Shown here: positions 16,535-25,850 of the stretch, piece by piece | How positions within the stretch are numbered: position 1 is the stretch's first letter | Layout: every line of letters starts with the position of its first letter | Assembly: GCA_026706025.1 (NCBI GenBank) | Contig: JAPOZO010000035.1 | Location: 39,606 to 103,605, forward strand | Reading direction: 5' to 3' | Source of the DNA: Candidatus Poribacteria bacterium | GTDB taxonomy: Bacteria > Poribacteria > WGA-4E > WGA-3G | DNA: 64,000 bases | The notes under the pieces: model-generated | The model's database searches: none | Seen by the model: the letters and a program-made list of their open reading frames with translations, nothing else | What the model was told of the DNA's origin: nothing | Made by a program: the position numbers and the translations under genes

Positions 16535-18502
16535 TCACTGTCGATTTTGTGATGTTGAAGGTGCCAGGTCCCACAGAAGGACTGAACAGTCCAGACTTCC
16601 ACTGACAAGCATTTTTCCGTCAGGACTAAACGCCACACTATTGACCAAAGACGTGTGCCCTCTGAATGTTTTCTTGTGTTTGCCTGTTTCAAGGTCCCAT
16701 AGATGGATGTTGCCTTCCGCTCCACCGCTTGCGAGTGTGTTTCCACTGGGACTAAATGCTACACTAATGACCCATAGTGTATGTCCAAAGAGCGTTCGCT
16801 TGAGTTCACCTGTTGCGGTGTTCCACAAACGGATCTCACTATCTCCACCACCACTGACAATTGTATTTCCATCGGGACTAAATGCTACGCACTTAACCGG
16901 TTTTGGATGTTCCATGAGCGTTACCTTAGCTGTACCTACATCCCACAGTCGGATGGTACCGTCCGGACTCCCACTGACAATAGTTTTCCCATCCGGACTA
17001 AGCGCGATGCTGTTGATGACATCTATATGTCTAAGTTGTCCGGGGACCGTGAGCGGGGGCGTGAGCGTCTGTTTGTGTTTACCGGTATGTGCATCCCAAA
17101 GATGAATTCTTTCCATGCCACTGCCAGAAGCGATCGTTTTTCCATCGGGACTGAACGCCAAGCATTCAGCATAGACTCTTCGTTCTATGGGTGGAATTCT
17201 GGGTGTCTCTGTGTCTAAATCCCATAAATGAATACCCTCACGACTCCCACTGGCAAGTGTTTTTCCATCGGGACTGAACGCCAAATCATTGGTCCAAGCC
17301 GTGGATTCAGAAATTGTTTTCTTGTGTCTCTTTGTTTGTACGTCCCATAGGTAGATGTTGCCTCTAAAACTATCGTTAGCAATTGTTTTTCCATCAGGGC
17401 TGAACGCGACACAATCGACCGAAGACAAGTACCCCGCAATTGTTTTCTGGATCTCCCATGTTTCAACGTTCCATAGATAGATACCAGCTCTGCTGCCAGT
17501 TGCGAGTGTTTTTCCGTCCGGACTGAATGCTACACGCCTAACTCCAGGATACATTTTAGTGAGCATTTTCTTCAGGGTTCCGGTTTTTACATCCCAAAGG
17601 AGAATGGGGCCGTCAAAACTTCCACTAACAAGGGTGTTACCATCCGGACTAAACGTAATAACACTCCAGACATCCTCATGCTCAGTAAAGGCCATCTTTT
17701 GTTTCCCTGTATCAGCATCCCACAAGCCGATAGCGTATTTCCAATTTCCAGCAGCAATGGTTGCCTTTACAGCAGCAATGGTTTTCCCGTCTGGGCTGAA
17801 GACTACGCTTAAGACCGAACCCCTCTCGTCGGGAAAAGTCATCTTATGTTTGCCTGTTGGCATATCCCACAAGCGGATGCTGCCATCTGCGCTGCCACTC
17901 GCAAGGCTGCTGCCATCGGGACTGAAAACCACGCTCCGGACCTCATCTGTGTGTCCGATGAGCGTTTGCTTGAGCTCAACCGTATCTGCATCCCATAAGC
18001 GGATGTTACCATCATCACTACTAACAAGCGTTTTTCCATCGGGACTGAATACAAGCGTATTAATTCTGAATCCATCGTCTCTAATTCTGAGTTCATCGTC
18101 TGCTTCAATGAATCTCTTCTTATGTGTGGCGCCAATGAATCTCTTCTTATGTGTGCCTGTGACCTTATTCCTGACGTGGATGGTACCATCCGAACTTCCA
18201 GTGGCGATCGTTTTTCCATCCGGACTGAACGCCACAGCTTTGACTAATGCTGTGTGTCCAGTGAGTAGGTCAATCTCTCGGTAGGTAGATGTATCGTAGA
18301 GCCAGACCCCAATACCACTCGCTACTGCGAGTTGTGTCCCATCTGGAGAATACTTTATTTCGGCGATCTTACCTTTCCCAAATCGCGCGATGGCACCTTC
18401 AGGGAGATTCATTTGCGTATAGTCTTCGCCGAAGGTGTTGGATAGCAGCAGAAATGAAATGAGAAAAAGCGGCAAAAAAATGGAGAATACCCTAATATTC
18501 AT
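16535..18502 (-). CDS. Secreted WD40-repeat protein (14 repeats)
   Basis: The 655-residue protein has a signal peptide (hydrophobic residues 5-23, cleavage likely before EDYTQ). It then has the N-terminal signature LPEGAIARFGKG shared by all six WD40 proteins of this window, followed by about 14 WD40 units with FSPDGxT and xIxLWD signatures. Fourteen units would build two seven-bladed propellers. WD40 proteins are interaction scaffolds; no enzymatic domain is present. The start at 18502 has AAGGAG about 9 nt upstream. A REP-like repeat lies just upstream at 18575. Function is unknown; export suggests a periplasmic or surface role. Confidence 0.85.
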   Translation of the reverse strand: MNIRVFSIFLPLFLISFLLLSNTFGEDYTQMNLPEGAIARFGKGKIAEIKYSPDGTQLAVASGIGVWLYDTSTYREIDLLTGHTALVKAVAFSPDGKTIATGSSDGTIHVRNKVTGTHKKRFIGATHKKRFIEADDELRIRDDGFRINTLVFSPDGKTLVSSDDGNIRLWDADTVELKQTLIGHTDEVRSVVFSPDGSSLASGSADGSIRLWDMPTGKHKMTFPDERGSVLSVVFSPDGKTIAAVKATIAAGNWKYAIGLWDADTGKQKMAFTEHEDVWSVITFSPDGNTLVSGSFDGPILLWDVKTGTLKKMLTKMYPGVRRVAFSPDGKTLATGSRAGIYLWNVETWEIQKTIAGYLSSVDCVAFSPDGKTIANDSFRGNIYLWDVQTKRHKKTISESTAWTNDLAFSPDGKTLASGSREGIHLWDLDTETPRIPPIERRVYAECLAFSPDGKTIASGSGMERIHLWDAHTGKHKQTLTPPLTVPGQLRHIDVINSIALSPDGKTIVSGSPDGTIRLWDVGTAKVTLMEHPKPVKCVAFSPDGNTIVSGGGDSEIRLWNTATGELKRTLFGHTLWVISVAFSPSGNTLASGGAEGNIHLWDLETGKHKKTFRGHTSLVNSVAFSPDGKMLVSGSLDCSVLLWDLAPSTSQNRQ

Positions 18503-18574
18503 AACGAAGGTTCTCCTTTAGCGAAAACCGATTAGCCTCATAGCCTTTTCGCACGCGTGTGTCAGCGACCTTTT

Positions 18575-18620
18575 TGTAGGAGCGAGTGTTTTTGCTGGGG
18601 GGTTTCCCAGTGCTCGCGAT
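18575..18620. repeat. REP-like repeat, copy 1
   Basis: A 46-nt unit running from TGTAGGAGCGAG to TGCTCGCGAT. It lies between the SDR gene and the WD40 gene. Two more copies occur inside the coding region at 53689-53764. The ends AGCGAG and CTCGC can pair. The sequence resembles the common Pseudomonas REP core (GGAGCGAGC...GCTCGCGA) as I recall it. Confidence 0.75.
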
Positions 18621-18630
18621 CCGTTCCTTT

Positions 18631-19368
18631 TCACACACGCGTATGCGTCAACGGTTCCCAACCGAGTAGGCGTTTCGCTTTTGAGAGGTTGATTTCCTTC
18701 TGTTCGTGGTCTCCCGCGATGAAGAAAGCGTCAAAGCCTTCGTGTTCAACTGAGATGGCAGCGAGGTAGGCAGTCGCTAAGTCTTGCTCATCTGTCCACC
18801 AGATGTGCACTGACGAATTTTTCGGTTGGTTGTAACGCTCAAGCCACTGTTCACGTGTAGAAGGTCCCGTAATTCGCAAGGCGATAAGCGACATACCGTG
18901 TTCCCGCGCGAAGTATTCGCAGACCTGCTCACCGAAGCCTTTGGTTAACCCATAGACACCGGGATTATCGCGCGGCACGACATCTTCATAAGGGAAGTTG
19001 TTTCGCGTCCGCTCATGCACGGTGAAGGTGCTTGTATAAACAGCGTGTCGGATGCCTGCTTCCTTCGCTGCATGTAGAACGATATGCAGCCCCTTGGCGT
19101 TTACCTCATAGTTTGCGACAATATCGCTGAAATCCGCGACAGAGGAACGATCACTCGTCGGTTGCAGCATGACCATATAAACGAACGTATCCATCCCTTT
19201 CAATGCTTCTTGAACGATGTCGGGGTCGGTAACGGATCCTTGGATATAGTCTATAGCGGTATCCTTAGGCGGGTTGACATCAAGGACTCGGAAATTGTGA
19301 TGGCTCTTCATGTAAGGGAGCGTCATGGTTCCAACGTGTCCCGAACCGCCTATCAGTAGAACGTTCAT
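18631..19368 (-). CDS. NAD(P)-dependent epimerase/dehydratase (extended SDR)
   Basis: The 245-residue protein starts with the Rossmann motif VLLIGGSGHVG (residues 3-13). It has a catalytic YGLTKGFGEQV, which fits YxxxK, and a serine region YTSTFTVHE upstream. These are features of extended short-chain dehydrogenases acting on nucleotide sugars or related substrates. It is shorter than most UDP-sugar epimerases (about 310 residues), so the C-terminal substrate domain is reduced. AGGAG precedes the ATG. It lies between two secreted WD40 genes with no obvious functional link. Confidence 0.83.
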   Translation of the reverse strand: MNVLLIGGSGHVGTMTLPYMKSHHNFRVLDVNPPKDTAIDYIQGSVTDPDIVQEALKGMDTFVYMVMLQPTSDRSSVADFSDIVANYEVNAKGLHIVLHAAKEAGIRHAVYTSTFTVHERTRNNFPYEDVVPRDNPGVYGLTKGFGEQVCEYFAREHGMSLIALRITGPSTREQWLERYNQPKNSSVHIWWTDEQDLATAYLAAISVEHEGFDAFFIAGDHEQKEINLSKAKRLLGWEPLTHTRV

Positions 19369-19457
19369 TAATTTCTCTCCTATTTCGTCAGTATTGCGTG
19401 ATTTATCTGAATGTTTATTGGACGGTCAGCATTAATATTTGCTGTGATAGAGACGGG

Positions 19458-21626
19458 TTACAGTAGTGTGGAGAAATCCCATAAGAGTATCGTGCCATCT
19501 GTCCTCCCGCTGGCAAGCACTTTCCCATCGGGACTGAATGTCAGGCTTGAGATGCCCCCCGTATGTCCTGTAAGCGTTTTGAGATGTTCACCCGTGTGAG
19601 CATCCCAAACACGGATTTCTCCGCTTAAAGCCCCACTACTGAAATGTCCGTTGCCCCAGTAATACCACCAGTCTCCACTAACGATATAGCTTCCATCTGG
19701 ACTGAATACTACGCTTGAGACCACATTTTTATGTTCTGTGAGGGTTTTGAGAAGTTCGCCAGTGTGAGCATTCCACAAGCGGACTTCCTCACCGGTGCTG
19801 TATGTGCCTTCATAACCCATCCAATGTCCGCTGCCGCTGGCGATAGTGCTTCCGTCTGGACTGAAAACCACACTATTGATTACAGACGTATGACCTTTGA
19901 GAGTTTTGAGAAGTTCACCAGTGTTAGCATTCCATAGGCGAATTTCTTGCCCCACACACGTTCCCTGATCCTCGCTTCCACCTAAATATACCAATCTCCC
20001 ACTCCCACTGGCGATAGTGTTTCCATCCGGACTAAAGGTCACAGTGTTGGCGTTCTCTATATGTCCTGTGAGGGTTTTGAGGGGTTCACCTGTGTTGGCG
20101 TTCCATAAGCGGATGGTTCTGTCGTTACTTGCACTGGCGATTGTCTCGCCGTCCGAGCTGAAAGCGACACTATTCACCGAATCCGTATGTCCCATCAGCG
20201 TTTTGAGGCGTTTACGTGTGCTGACATTCCATAAGCGGATGGTTCTGTCGTTACTTGCACTGGCGATTGTCTCGCCGTCCGAGCTGAAAGCGACACTATT
20301 CACCGAATCCGTATGTCCCATCAGCGTTTTGAGGCGTTTACGTGTGCTGACATTCCATAAGCGGATGGTTCTGTCGTTACTTGCACTGGCGATTGTCTCG
20401 CCGTCCGGACTAAAAGCGACACTGTTGACAGCATCCGTATGTCCTATCAACGTTTTAAGGAGTTGATTAGTGTGGGCATCCCATAGGTGGATGTTGTTCC
20501 CTCCACAACTAACAATCGTGTTTCTATCTGGGCTGAAAGCCACACTTCCGATTGAACCTATATCTTTTCCTCTGAAGTTATTATCTTCTGAACCTCTATT
20601 TTCCCTAAGACCCTCGAGGAATTGGAGAGTATGAGCATTCCGTACAGATATACCTGTTTCGCTTGCAATCGCGCATGTCCTTCCATCCGGACTGAAAGCT
20701 GCACTGACCGCAGGAATTTGAACTTCCTTGATGTATTCACCGGTGTTGACATCCCATAAGCAGACACCGTCGGTGCCAGTACTAATGAGCCTATTTCCGT
20801 TTGGACTAAAAACCACGCTATTGACAGACTTCGTATGTCCTACAAGATATTTGATGAATTCACCTGTGTGAGCATTCCATAGGCGGATGGTTCCATTACC
20901 ACTGCCGCTGGCGATCATATTTCCGTCCGGACTAAAAACGACACTGTTGACATCACGACCCTCAAAATCTTCAAAAGCCGTACGTTTTTTGAGGGTTTTG
21001 AGGAGTTTGCCAGTCTGAACATCCCACAAGCGGATATTGCTGTCCCATTCATTTCCACTATTGGCGAGCGTCTTTCCATCCGGACTGAAACATACGCTCA
21101 AAACTTCATAGGGTCCTCCGAATGATTTGAGAAATTCGCCTGTTGTGATATCCAATAATGTGGTTCCTATACTTCCCATCTCCGCTTCCTCTCCGCTGCC
21201 GGTGGCGATAGTCTTTCCATCTGGACTAATTGCAACGCTAAATATAGAGACAGAAATTTTGAAGGTTTGAATATGCTTGCCTGTGTGCCTATTCCACACC
21301 CAGGCGGTTCCGTTTTCATTGCCACTCACGATGATACTTCCGTCTGGACTGAATGCGATACTCCTGACAGGTCCCATATTTCCCGTAAGAAGTGCCACTT
21401 CGCTATGGACTGTCATATCATAGACCCAAATGCCAGCACTTCCCGCTGCCGCTAAATGCATACCATGCGGTGAATACGCTATTTGTTTGATGTTGCCTTT
21501 CCCGAGGCGAGCTTTAGCACCTTCCGGCAAACGCCAACGTGTGCTTTCTTCAGTGAAGCCGTTTGGTTGAGAGAATATAAACAAAAAGATGAACGTCAGG
21601 AATATCGAAGAGACGGTTTTCTTCAT
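19458..21626 (-). CDS. Secreted WD40-repeat protein with recently amplified repeats
   Basis: The 722-residue protein has a signal peptide (residues 8-24) and the LPEGAKARLGKG signature. About 15 WD40 units follow, recognisable by AFSPDGxTIASGS and IRLWNxxTGE. Three adjacent units (roughly residues 390-510) are almost identical at protein and DNA level, showing recent tandem amplification of a 42-residue blade. AGGAG lies upstream of the ATG. It is a paralogue of the 16535-18502 protein. Role unknown; likely an exported interaction scaffold. Confidence 0.85.
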   Translation of the reverse strand: MKKTVSSIFLTFIFLFIFSQPNGFTEESTRWRLPEGAKARLGKGNIKQIAYSPHGMHLAAAGSAGIWVYDMTVHSEVALLTGNMGPVRSIAFSPDGSIIVSGNENGTAWVWNRHTGKHIQTFKISVSIFSVAISPDGKTIATGSGEEAEMGSIGTTLLDITTGEFLKSFGGPYEVLSVCFSPDGKTLANSGNEWDSNIRLWDVQTGKLLKTLKKRTAFEDFEGRDVNSVVFSPDGNMIASGSGNGTIRLWNAHTGEFIKYLVGHTKSVNSVVFSPNGNRLISTGTDGVCLWDVNTGEYIKEVQIPAVSAAFSPDGRTCAIASETGISVRNAHTLQFLEGLRENRGSEDNNFRGKDIGSIGSVAFSPDRNTIVSCGGNNIHLWDAHTNQLLKTLIGHTDAVNSVAFSPDGETIASASNDRTIRLWNVSTRKRLKTLMGHTDSVNSVAFSSDGETIASASNDRTIRLWNVSTRKRLKTLMGHTDSVNSVAFSSDGETIASASNDRTIRLWNANTGEPLKTLTGHIENANTVTFSPDGNTIASGSGRLVYLGGSEDQGTCVGQEIRLWNANTGELLKTLKGHTSVINSVVFSPDGSTIASGSGHWMGYEGTYSTGEEVRLWNAHTGELLKTLTEHKNVVSSVVFSPDGSYIVSGDWWYYWGNGHFSSGALSGEIRVWDAHTGEHLKTLTGHTGGISSLTFSPDGKVLASGRTDGTILLWDFSTLL
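20095..20463 (-). repeat. Tandem 126-bp repeats inside the WD40 gene
   Basis: The sequence beginning TTCCATAAGCGGATGG occurs at 20101, 20227 and 20353, exactly 126 bp apart. The second unit and its neighbours match almost base for base. Each unit encodes one 42-residue WD40 blade (core SNDRTIRLWN). Synonymous positions are also conserved, so the expansion is young or kept uniform by gene conversion. Confidence 0.9.
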
Positions 21627-21707
21627 GGGATAAATCTCCTAAGACTTACGCAAATCGAGTAAATGTAGGACATTTGGACGCAAAAAGTGCTAATTTCGAT
21701 ATATTTA

Positions 21708-21735
21708 ACCCCCTAAATCCCCCTTATCAGGGGGA
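21708..21735. repeat. Dispersed CCCCCTAAATCCCCC hairpin repeat
   Basis: CCCCCT (21719-21724) pairs with AGGGGG (21729-21734) around TATC, preceded by CCCCCTAAAT. I recall very similar sequences as high-copy repeats in cyanobacteria and some other bacteria. It lies between the PhyH gene and the WD40 gene and may also act as a terminator or mRNA stabiliser. Confidence 0.55.
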
Positions 21736-21854
21736 CTTTAAAAAGAAATGCCTGAGTCCTATCTCCAATAGATACACCCAACAGTGTGGTTTCAGATTGT
21801 GTTTGTTCTGGCAACCAAATACAATTGATAAGTCGTGCTTCCAGAAAATTGGCG

Positions 21855-22715
21855 TTATCCTTGATACGCATACGCACGGTGCTGAATCCGCAGATCAAAA
21901 TTGTCGTTTAGATCCCACGTCGGCATATCTGTTGGCACTTCGTAGGCGAACTGTTCCGCATCCGACGAATATGGATTGGTGCGGCGTTCATGAAGCGCGC
22001 GTTGATACATTTTGCAGCGTTGTGTCAGGAACTCCGATTGCCACCACTTGTACCGCTCGTTCCACCGGGGTGTCCGCTGATCGAAGTAGATGACGCGCCG
22101 AAGTGTATCGCTCGTGTTGATTTTACTGCCGTGCAAGACTTTGGTATGATGGAGCAGAATGTCCCCCGGTTCAACCTCTGCTGGCACTGCGTCTTCCCGT
22201 TCAAAATTGACTTCACCGCGGTCGATAACCTCCTGAGCCTCTTCAATTCCCCAGAGATGGCTCTTCGGGATGACCCAGACACAGCCGTTATCGACGGTTG
22301 AATCATCAAGATATATGTCAACGTTGAAGATCGGGTGATTTTCGCGGATTGCATTGCCGTCTCTATGCCATCTGACAGAAGAACCGTGTTTCGGCAGTTT
22401 GAAAACAAGGGATTCATAACACGGAATAAAATCGGGTCCAATAATCCGGTGCAATAAATCACCTATAAATGGGTGCCCCAGTAACCTTAGAGAAAATTCA
22501 TTCGGGTGGGAGTGGAGATAGGTCAGATAGTACGGGATTTTTTCAGGGCCACGGTTGCACCATTCATCTGCCGGTCCGCCTGCCAAAATCTCGTCAATCA
22601 GCCGTTGACTTTCGCTTTGTGTAACAGCGAGTTCATCGGGTTGGATAACCCCTTTCAGAATGAGATAGCCGTTATCGTTGAAGAATTGAATTTCATTGTC
22701 GGTAATTTTTTTCAT
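21855..22715 (-). CDS. Phytanoyl-CoA dioxygenase (PhyH) family protein
   Basis: The protein (286 residues from the ATG at 22715) has an N-terminal FNDNGYLILKGVI segment and a double-stranded beta-helix with the Fe(II) ligands in WHRDGNA (HxD) and a distal His in LHHTKVLHGSKIN, followed by an Arg region for 2-oxoglutarate (DTLRRVIYFDQRTP). These are nonheme Fe(II)/2-oxoglutarate oxygenases, which in bacteria often modify small metabolites. I prefer the inner ATG: AGGAGG lies about 15 nt upstream, and MKKITDNEIQFF matches the usual family start. An upstream ATG at 22745 is possible. The substrate is unknown. Confidence 0.87.
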   Translation of the reverse strand: MKKITDNEIQFFNDNGYLILKGVIQPDELAVTQSESQRLIDEILAGGPADEWCNRGPEKIPYYLTYLHSHPNEFSLRLLGHPFIGDLLHRIIGPDFIPCYESLVFKLPKHGSSVRWHRDGNAIRENHPIFNVDIYLDDSTVDNGCVWVIPKSHLWGIEEAQEVIDRGEVNFEREDAVPAEVEPGDILLHHTKVLHGSKINTSDTLRRVIYFDQRTPRWNERYKWWQSEFLTQRCKMYQRALHERRTNPYSSDAEQFAYEVPTDMPTWDLNDNFDLRIQHRAYAYQG

Positions 22716-22832
22716 TTTTTTAATTATGAACCTCCTATACATCATTCCATGATGGTGTTCGGTGAATTTACAGCGTCTCTGGAAATCTGTTCGGTTTCTT
22801 ATGCCGCCTGGATCAAATCAAGCCATCAGAAT

Positions 22833-23648
22833 TTAGTCATTAGCAATCGCGGCATGCCACGCCGAAACAAATTCTTGGACGGATTGATGTCTCAATTCTT
22901 TGTCCGCATTCGTCGCTTTTTTCGCGACGTGCCATAAGGCATCGTTGCCTTTCCAATCGTCTCGTGAATCGCTATTGTTAGCGAGGAGCACGAAGGCTGT
23001 CCGTCCTAACATAAAGACGTTTGTTCTTTCGTCAATGCGCGCACCTTTCTGAAATTCCTCCGGTGCCATAAAGCGAGACGAGCCGTACAACCGGCCGCGA
23101 TTGTTTATGAAAGGTCCCGGATGGTAGAAGTCGAAATCGTACAGATGTATCTGCTTTTTCTCAAAGTTATAAATGATGCTGCCGTCGTAAAAGTCTTCAG
23201 CGATGAAGCCCCTTTTTGCGATGAGGATGTGGACATCATAAATAACGTTAAGTGCATCAATGATTTCAGACGCTGGCAGTGCACAAAACCTATCACGGGG
23301 ATGGACTTCATCAGTACGGAGTTCCCTTTCCGGACGCAGCCCCTCGCCATCTATCCAGTCGTAGACCAATGTGAAGCCATTGGGTGTGGTGAAAGTATTG
23401 TGCAATTGAGGAACTGCTTCGTGCTGGACAGCGGCATGAAAATGAACGGCTTGCTTGAGCCACGCGATATTTTGTGGCGTGTTACCGTGTTTGACGAACC
23501 AACGTTGGTTGTCCACCACCATCTGGAATGAGTGATCCCTTGAGTCGTATATTGGAAACCGATATGTGATTTCGCCGATTCGTTCTAAATATACTTCGAT
23601 ATCTACATTAGTTTCGCTGACATCCAGAAGTGGGTGCTCGGTGGGCAT
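22833..23648 (-). CDS. Serine/threonine protein kinase-like protein
   Basis: The 271-residue protein follows the protein kinase fold. A lysine in RWFVKHG sits at the VAIK position. The catalytic loop is IAEDFYDGSIIYNF in place of HRDLKPEN, a metal-binding region reads LYDFDFY (DFG position), and GSSRFMAPEEF matches the APE motif of the activation segment. A similar family with VDFYDGSIMYDF-type loops occurs in Firmicutes as I recall. The missing HRD histidine and arginine suggest an unusual or weak kinase. GAGGA precedes the ATG. It lies between a PhyH gene and the WD40 array, but the distances do not show cotranscription. Confidence 0.68.
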   Translation of the reverse strand: MPTEHPLLDVSETNVDIEVYLERIGEITYRFPIYDSRDHSFQMVVDNQRWFVKHGNTPQNIAWLKQAVHFHAAVQHEAVPQLHNTFTTPNGFTLVYDWIDGEGLRPERELRTDEVHPRDRFCALPASEIIDALNVIYDVHILIAKRGFIAEDFYDGSIIYNFEKKQIHLYDFDFYHPGPFINNRGRLYGSSRFMAPEEFQKGARIDERTNVFMLGRTAFVLLANNSDSRDDWKGNDALWHVAKKATNADKELRHQSVQEFVSAWHAAIAND

Positions 23649-23764
23649 TTCTTATGTCCTCATTGGGTGCGACGAAGTTATGGTCTAACCGTGTCGCGTC
23701 GGTTTTGTGAGATTGGAATAGCAGTATACACCAAAATGCGAAAAAAGTCATCTTTTTCTTTCAT

Positions 23765-25831
23765 CTACAGATAGGGTATCAAATCCCAGAGAAGGATAGT
23801 CCCGTCAAAACTCGCGCTTGCCAAAAGTTCGTTATTCGGTGAAAAAGCGAGTCCTTGGATGTCCGTTGGATGCCCCAAAAATGTGCTGATTAGCTTACCT
23901 GTCTCAGTCTCCCACAAATGGATAGGAACCTTCTTAAAACCTTGCTGCCACCATAGACCACCAGCGAAATACTTTCCACATTGCGAAAATGCTAATGCCA
24001 TCATATTATCATAATGTTTGGGTAAAGATATACATTTATGGATTTGACCGTGTTTTACGTCCCATAACAGGAGTTCTGGTTTTCTTAATCCTCCGCCACA
24101 TGCTAAATATGAACCGCATGGCGAAAAAACAAATTTTAAATATCTTCCATTCGATAGTGGTGTTTCTACACTTTGTATGACTGCAGAAACTTCACGATGG
24201 CTAACGTCCCATAACATGTAATCTGGTCCTTCCTCTCCGCCACAAGTCACATACAAACCGCACGGAGAAAACCCTCCGACATCCCCAACCTTATCGCCTG
24301 GAAATTCATGTATCTCTTCACCGCGTTCTACATCCCAAAGTCGAGCAGACGGCTTGACGAACTCTTGACTTAGAAGAAATCTGCCATCTGGACTGAATTC
24401 CAATAGTGTAATTCGGGATTGGTCGTGTGGAAGGTATTTAAGTTGGTGTTTGAGTTTACATTGTTCATGCCCACTTTGTGCGTTCCATACAACGATTGTT
24501 CCCTCTTCATCAGCACATGCAAGGAGGTTCGCCATAGGTGCGAATGCCGGTCGAACCCACTCTTTTTCATGTTCCATGAATTCAATAGTTGGCAACTCGT
24601 CGTTTCCGGTTTCTTGAAGCGTGAGTCTCTTCCCGCTAATGCTGACGACATAGGTTTCCGTACTCGTAGAAGGATATAGGTATTGCCTTTTTCCTGTCGG
24701 TTGTGGGCGTTTACTTTCAATGTCCCATAATAATGCCTCAGTATAGTACCTCGACTCAACTCCTAACGTGTTGCCGTCCGCCGAAAATACGACTGAATAT
24801 GGGTCATAAGTAGGTTGATAGTCAGATGCTTGCGTGTGTGGGTTTCCATAGAACCATACCTTGATACCGCCATCCTCGGATTCGTGTGCTAATCGTGAAC
24901 CGTTTGAAAAACGGACTGTCCCCCATATTCCGCCAATATCCTCTATAGTAGAATAAAGTTTCTCATCACTTTCCAAATCCCATACAGTAATGATACTTTC
25001 ACCAAACCTTTCAATATAGGAGATTGCCGTTGCACGCAGAACACCTTCCGGTGAGTAAGATGGATTCATGTCTGCTTCACCAAAATCGGTGTATATCTGA
25101 ATCTGCTGCCAGTTAACAGTGTCCCAGACGCGGACTGTTCCATCTTCGCTCTCACCGCCGGATGCAAGAAACCTACCACACGGCGAAAAGCAGAGGCGAT
25201 AGATAGAACCCGTGTGTCCTGTGAGGCAAGCGACTTGTTCACCGCTTTCTGTATTCCATACGATTATTGATTCAGCATCGCTACCTGCCTCGTCCCGACC
25301 TGTAGACGCAAGCAGATGAGTATCGGGCGAAAAAGCGATCGGCACGAAGCGACCGCCTTTTTCAGATTCACAACTAAATTTTCCAAGAGGTTCCCCCGTT
25401 TCTGGGTGCCAGAGGGTGACAGTACCCGTAGCACTATCGCTTGTAGCGAACCGTTGATTGTTAGGTGAAAAGGTGCAATGATTCCATTCTGTTTCTATTT
25501 GTGTTACACGCAAACCTCGCTGGACATCCCACACCTCTATGAGGTTCTCCCAGTCGCTTGTAGCGATCCATTTTCCATTAGGCGAAAAGGTGGCTACAAA
25601 TACGCCTCGTTCCGCACCCCATAATGCGATGGGTGACATCGTTTCTACTTCATACCACCAAAGTCCTACCCTTGTTCCCACAGCAAGATAGTGTCCATCC
25701 GGGGAAAATACCAGAGTTTCCACAAGACCTTGACCCAATCGTGCGATCGCGCCTTCAGGAAGTGCCCAAGTTGTGACATCATCTCCACCGGCACCGACTG
25801 GTGCTGGGATTGTTAATTTTTGGTTTTCCAC
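23765..25831 (-). CDS. Cytoplasmic WD40-repeat protein, array copy 1 (most downstream)
   Basis: The 688-residue protein has no signal peptide. It carries TTWALPEGAIARLGQG near residue 20 and WD40 units with FSPDGHYLAVGT and VWDxxxG signatures throughout; many blades are divergent. Translation starts with GTG at 25831, 8 nt after AAGGAG. It is the last and most divergent gene of a four-gene tandem array. The gap from the preceding gene is 19 nt and keeps the same stop-to-start pattern. Likely a scaffold; no catalytic motif is visible. Confidence 0.82.
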   Translation of the reverse strand: MENQKLTIPAPVGAGGDDVTTWALPEGAIARLGQGLVETLVFSPDGHYLAVGTRVGLWWYEVETMSPIALWGAERGVFVATFSPNGKWIATSDWENLIEVWDVQRGLRVTQIETEWNHCTFSPNNQRFATSDSATGTVTLWHPETGEPLGKFSCESEKGGRFVPIAFSPDTHLLASTGRDEAGSDAESIIVWNTESGEQVACLTGHTGSIYRLCFSPCGRFLASGGESEDGTVRVWDTVNWQQIQIYTDFGEADMNPSYSPEGVLRATAISYIERFGESIITVWDLESDEKLYSTIEDIGGIWGTVRFSNGSRLAHESEDGGIKVWFYGNPHTQASDYQPTYDPYSVVFSADGNTLGVESRYYTEALLWDIESKRPQPTGKRQYLYPSTSTETYVVSISGKRLTLQETGNDELPTIEFMEHEKEWVRPAFAPMANLLACADEEGTIVVWNAQSGHEQCKLKHQLKYLPHDQSRITLLEFSPDGRFLLSQEFVKPSARLWDVERGEEIHEFPGDKVGDVGGFSPCGLYVTCGGEEGPDYMLWDVSHREVSAVIQSVETPLSNGRYLKFVFSPCGSYLACGGGLRKPELLLWDVKHGQIHKCISLPKHYDNMMALAFSQCGKYFAGGLWWQQGFKKVPIHLWETETGKLISTFLGHPTDIQGLAFSPNNELLASASFDGTILLWDLIPYL

Positions 25832-25850
25832 TAAAGCATCTCCTTGTGTT

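Noticed and set aside
20017..20466. 149-codon plus-strand frame opposite the WD40 gene
   Set aside because: It mirrors the 126-bp repeats of the real gene on the other strand; a shadow of repeated coding DNA.
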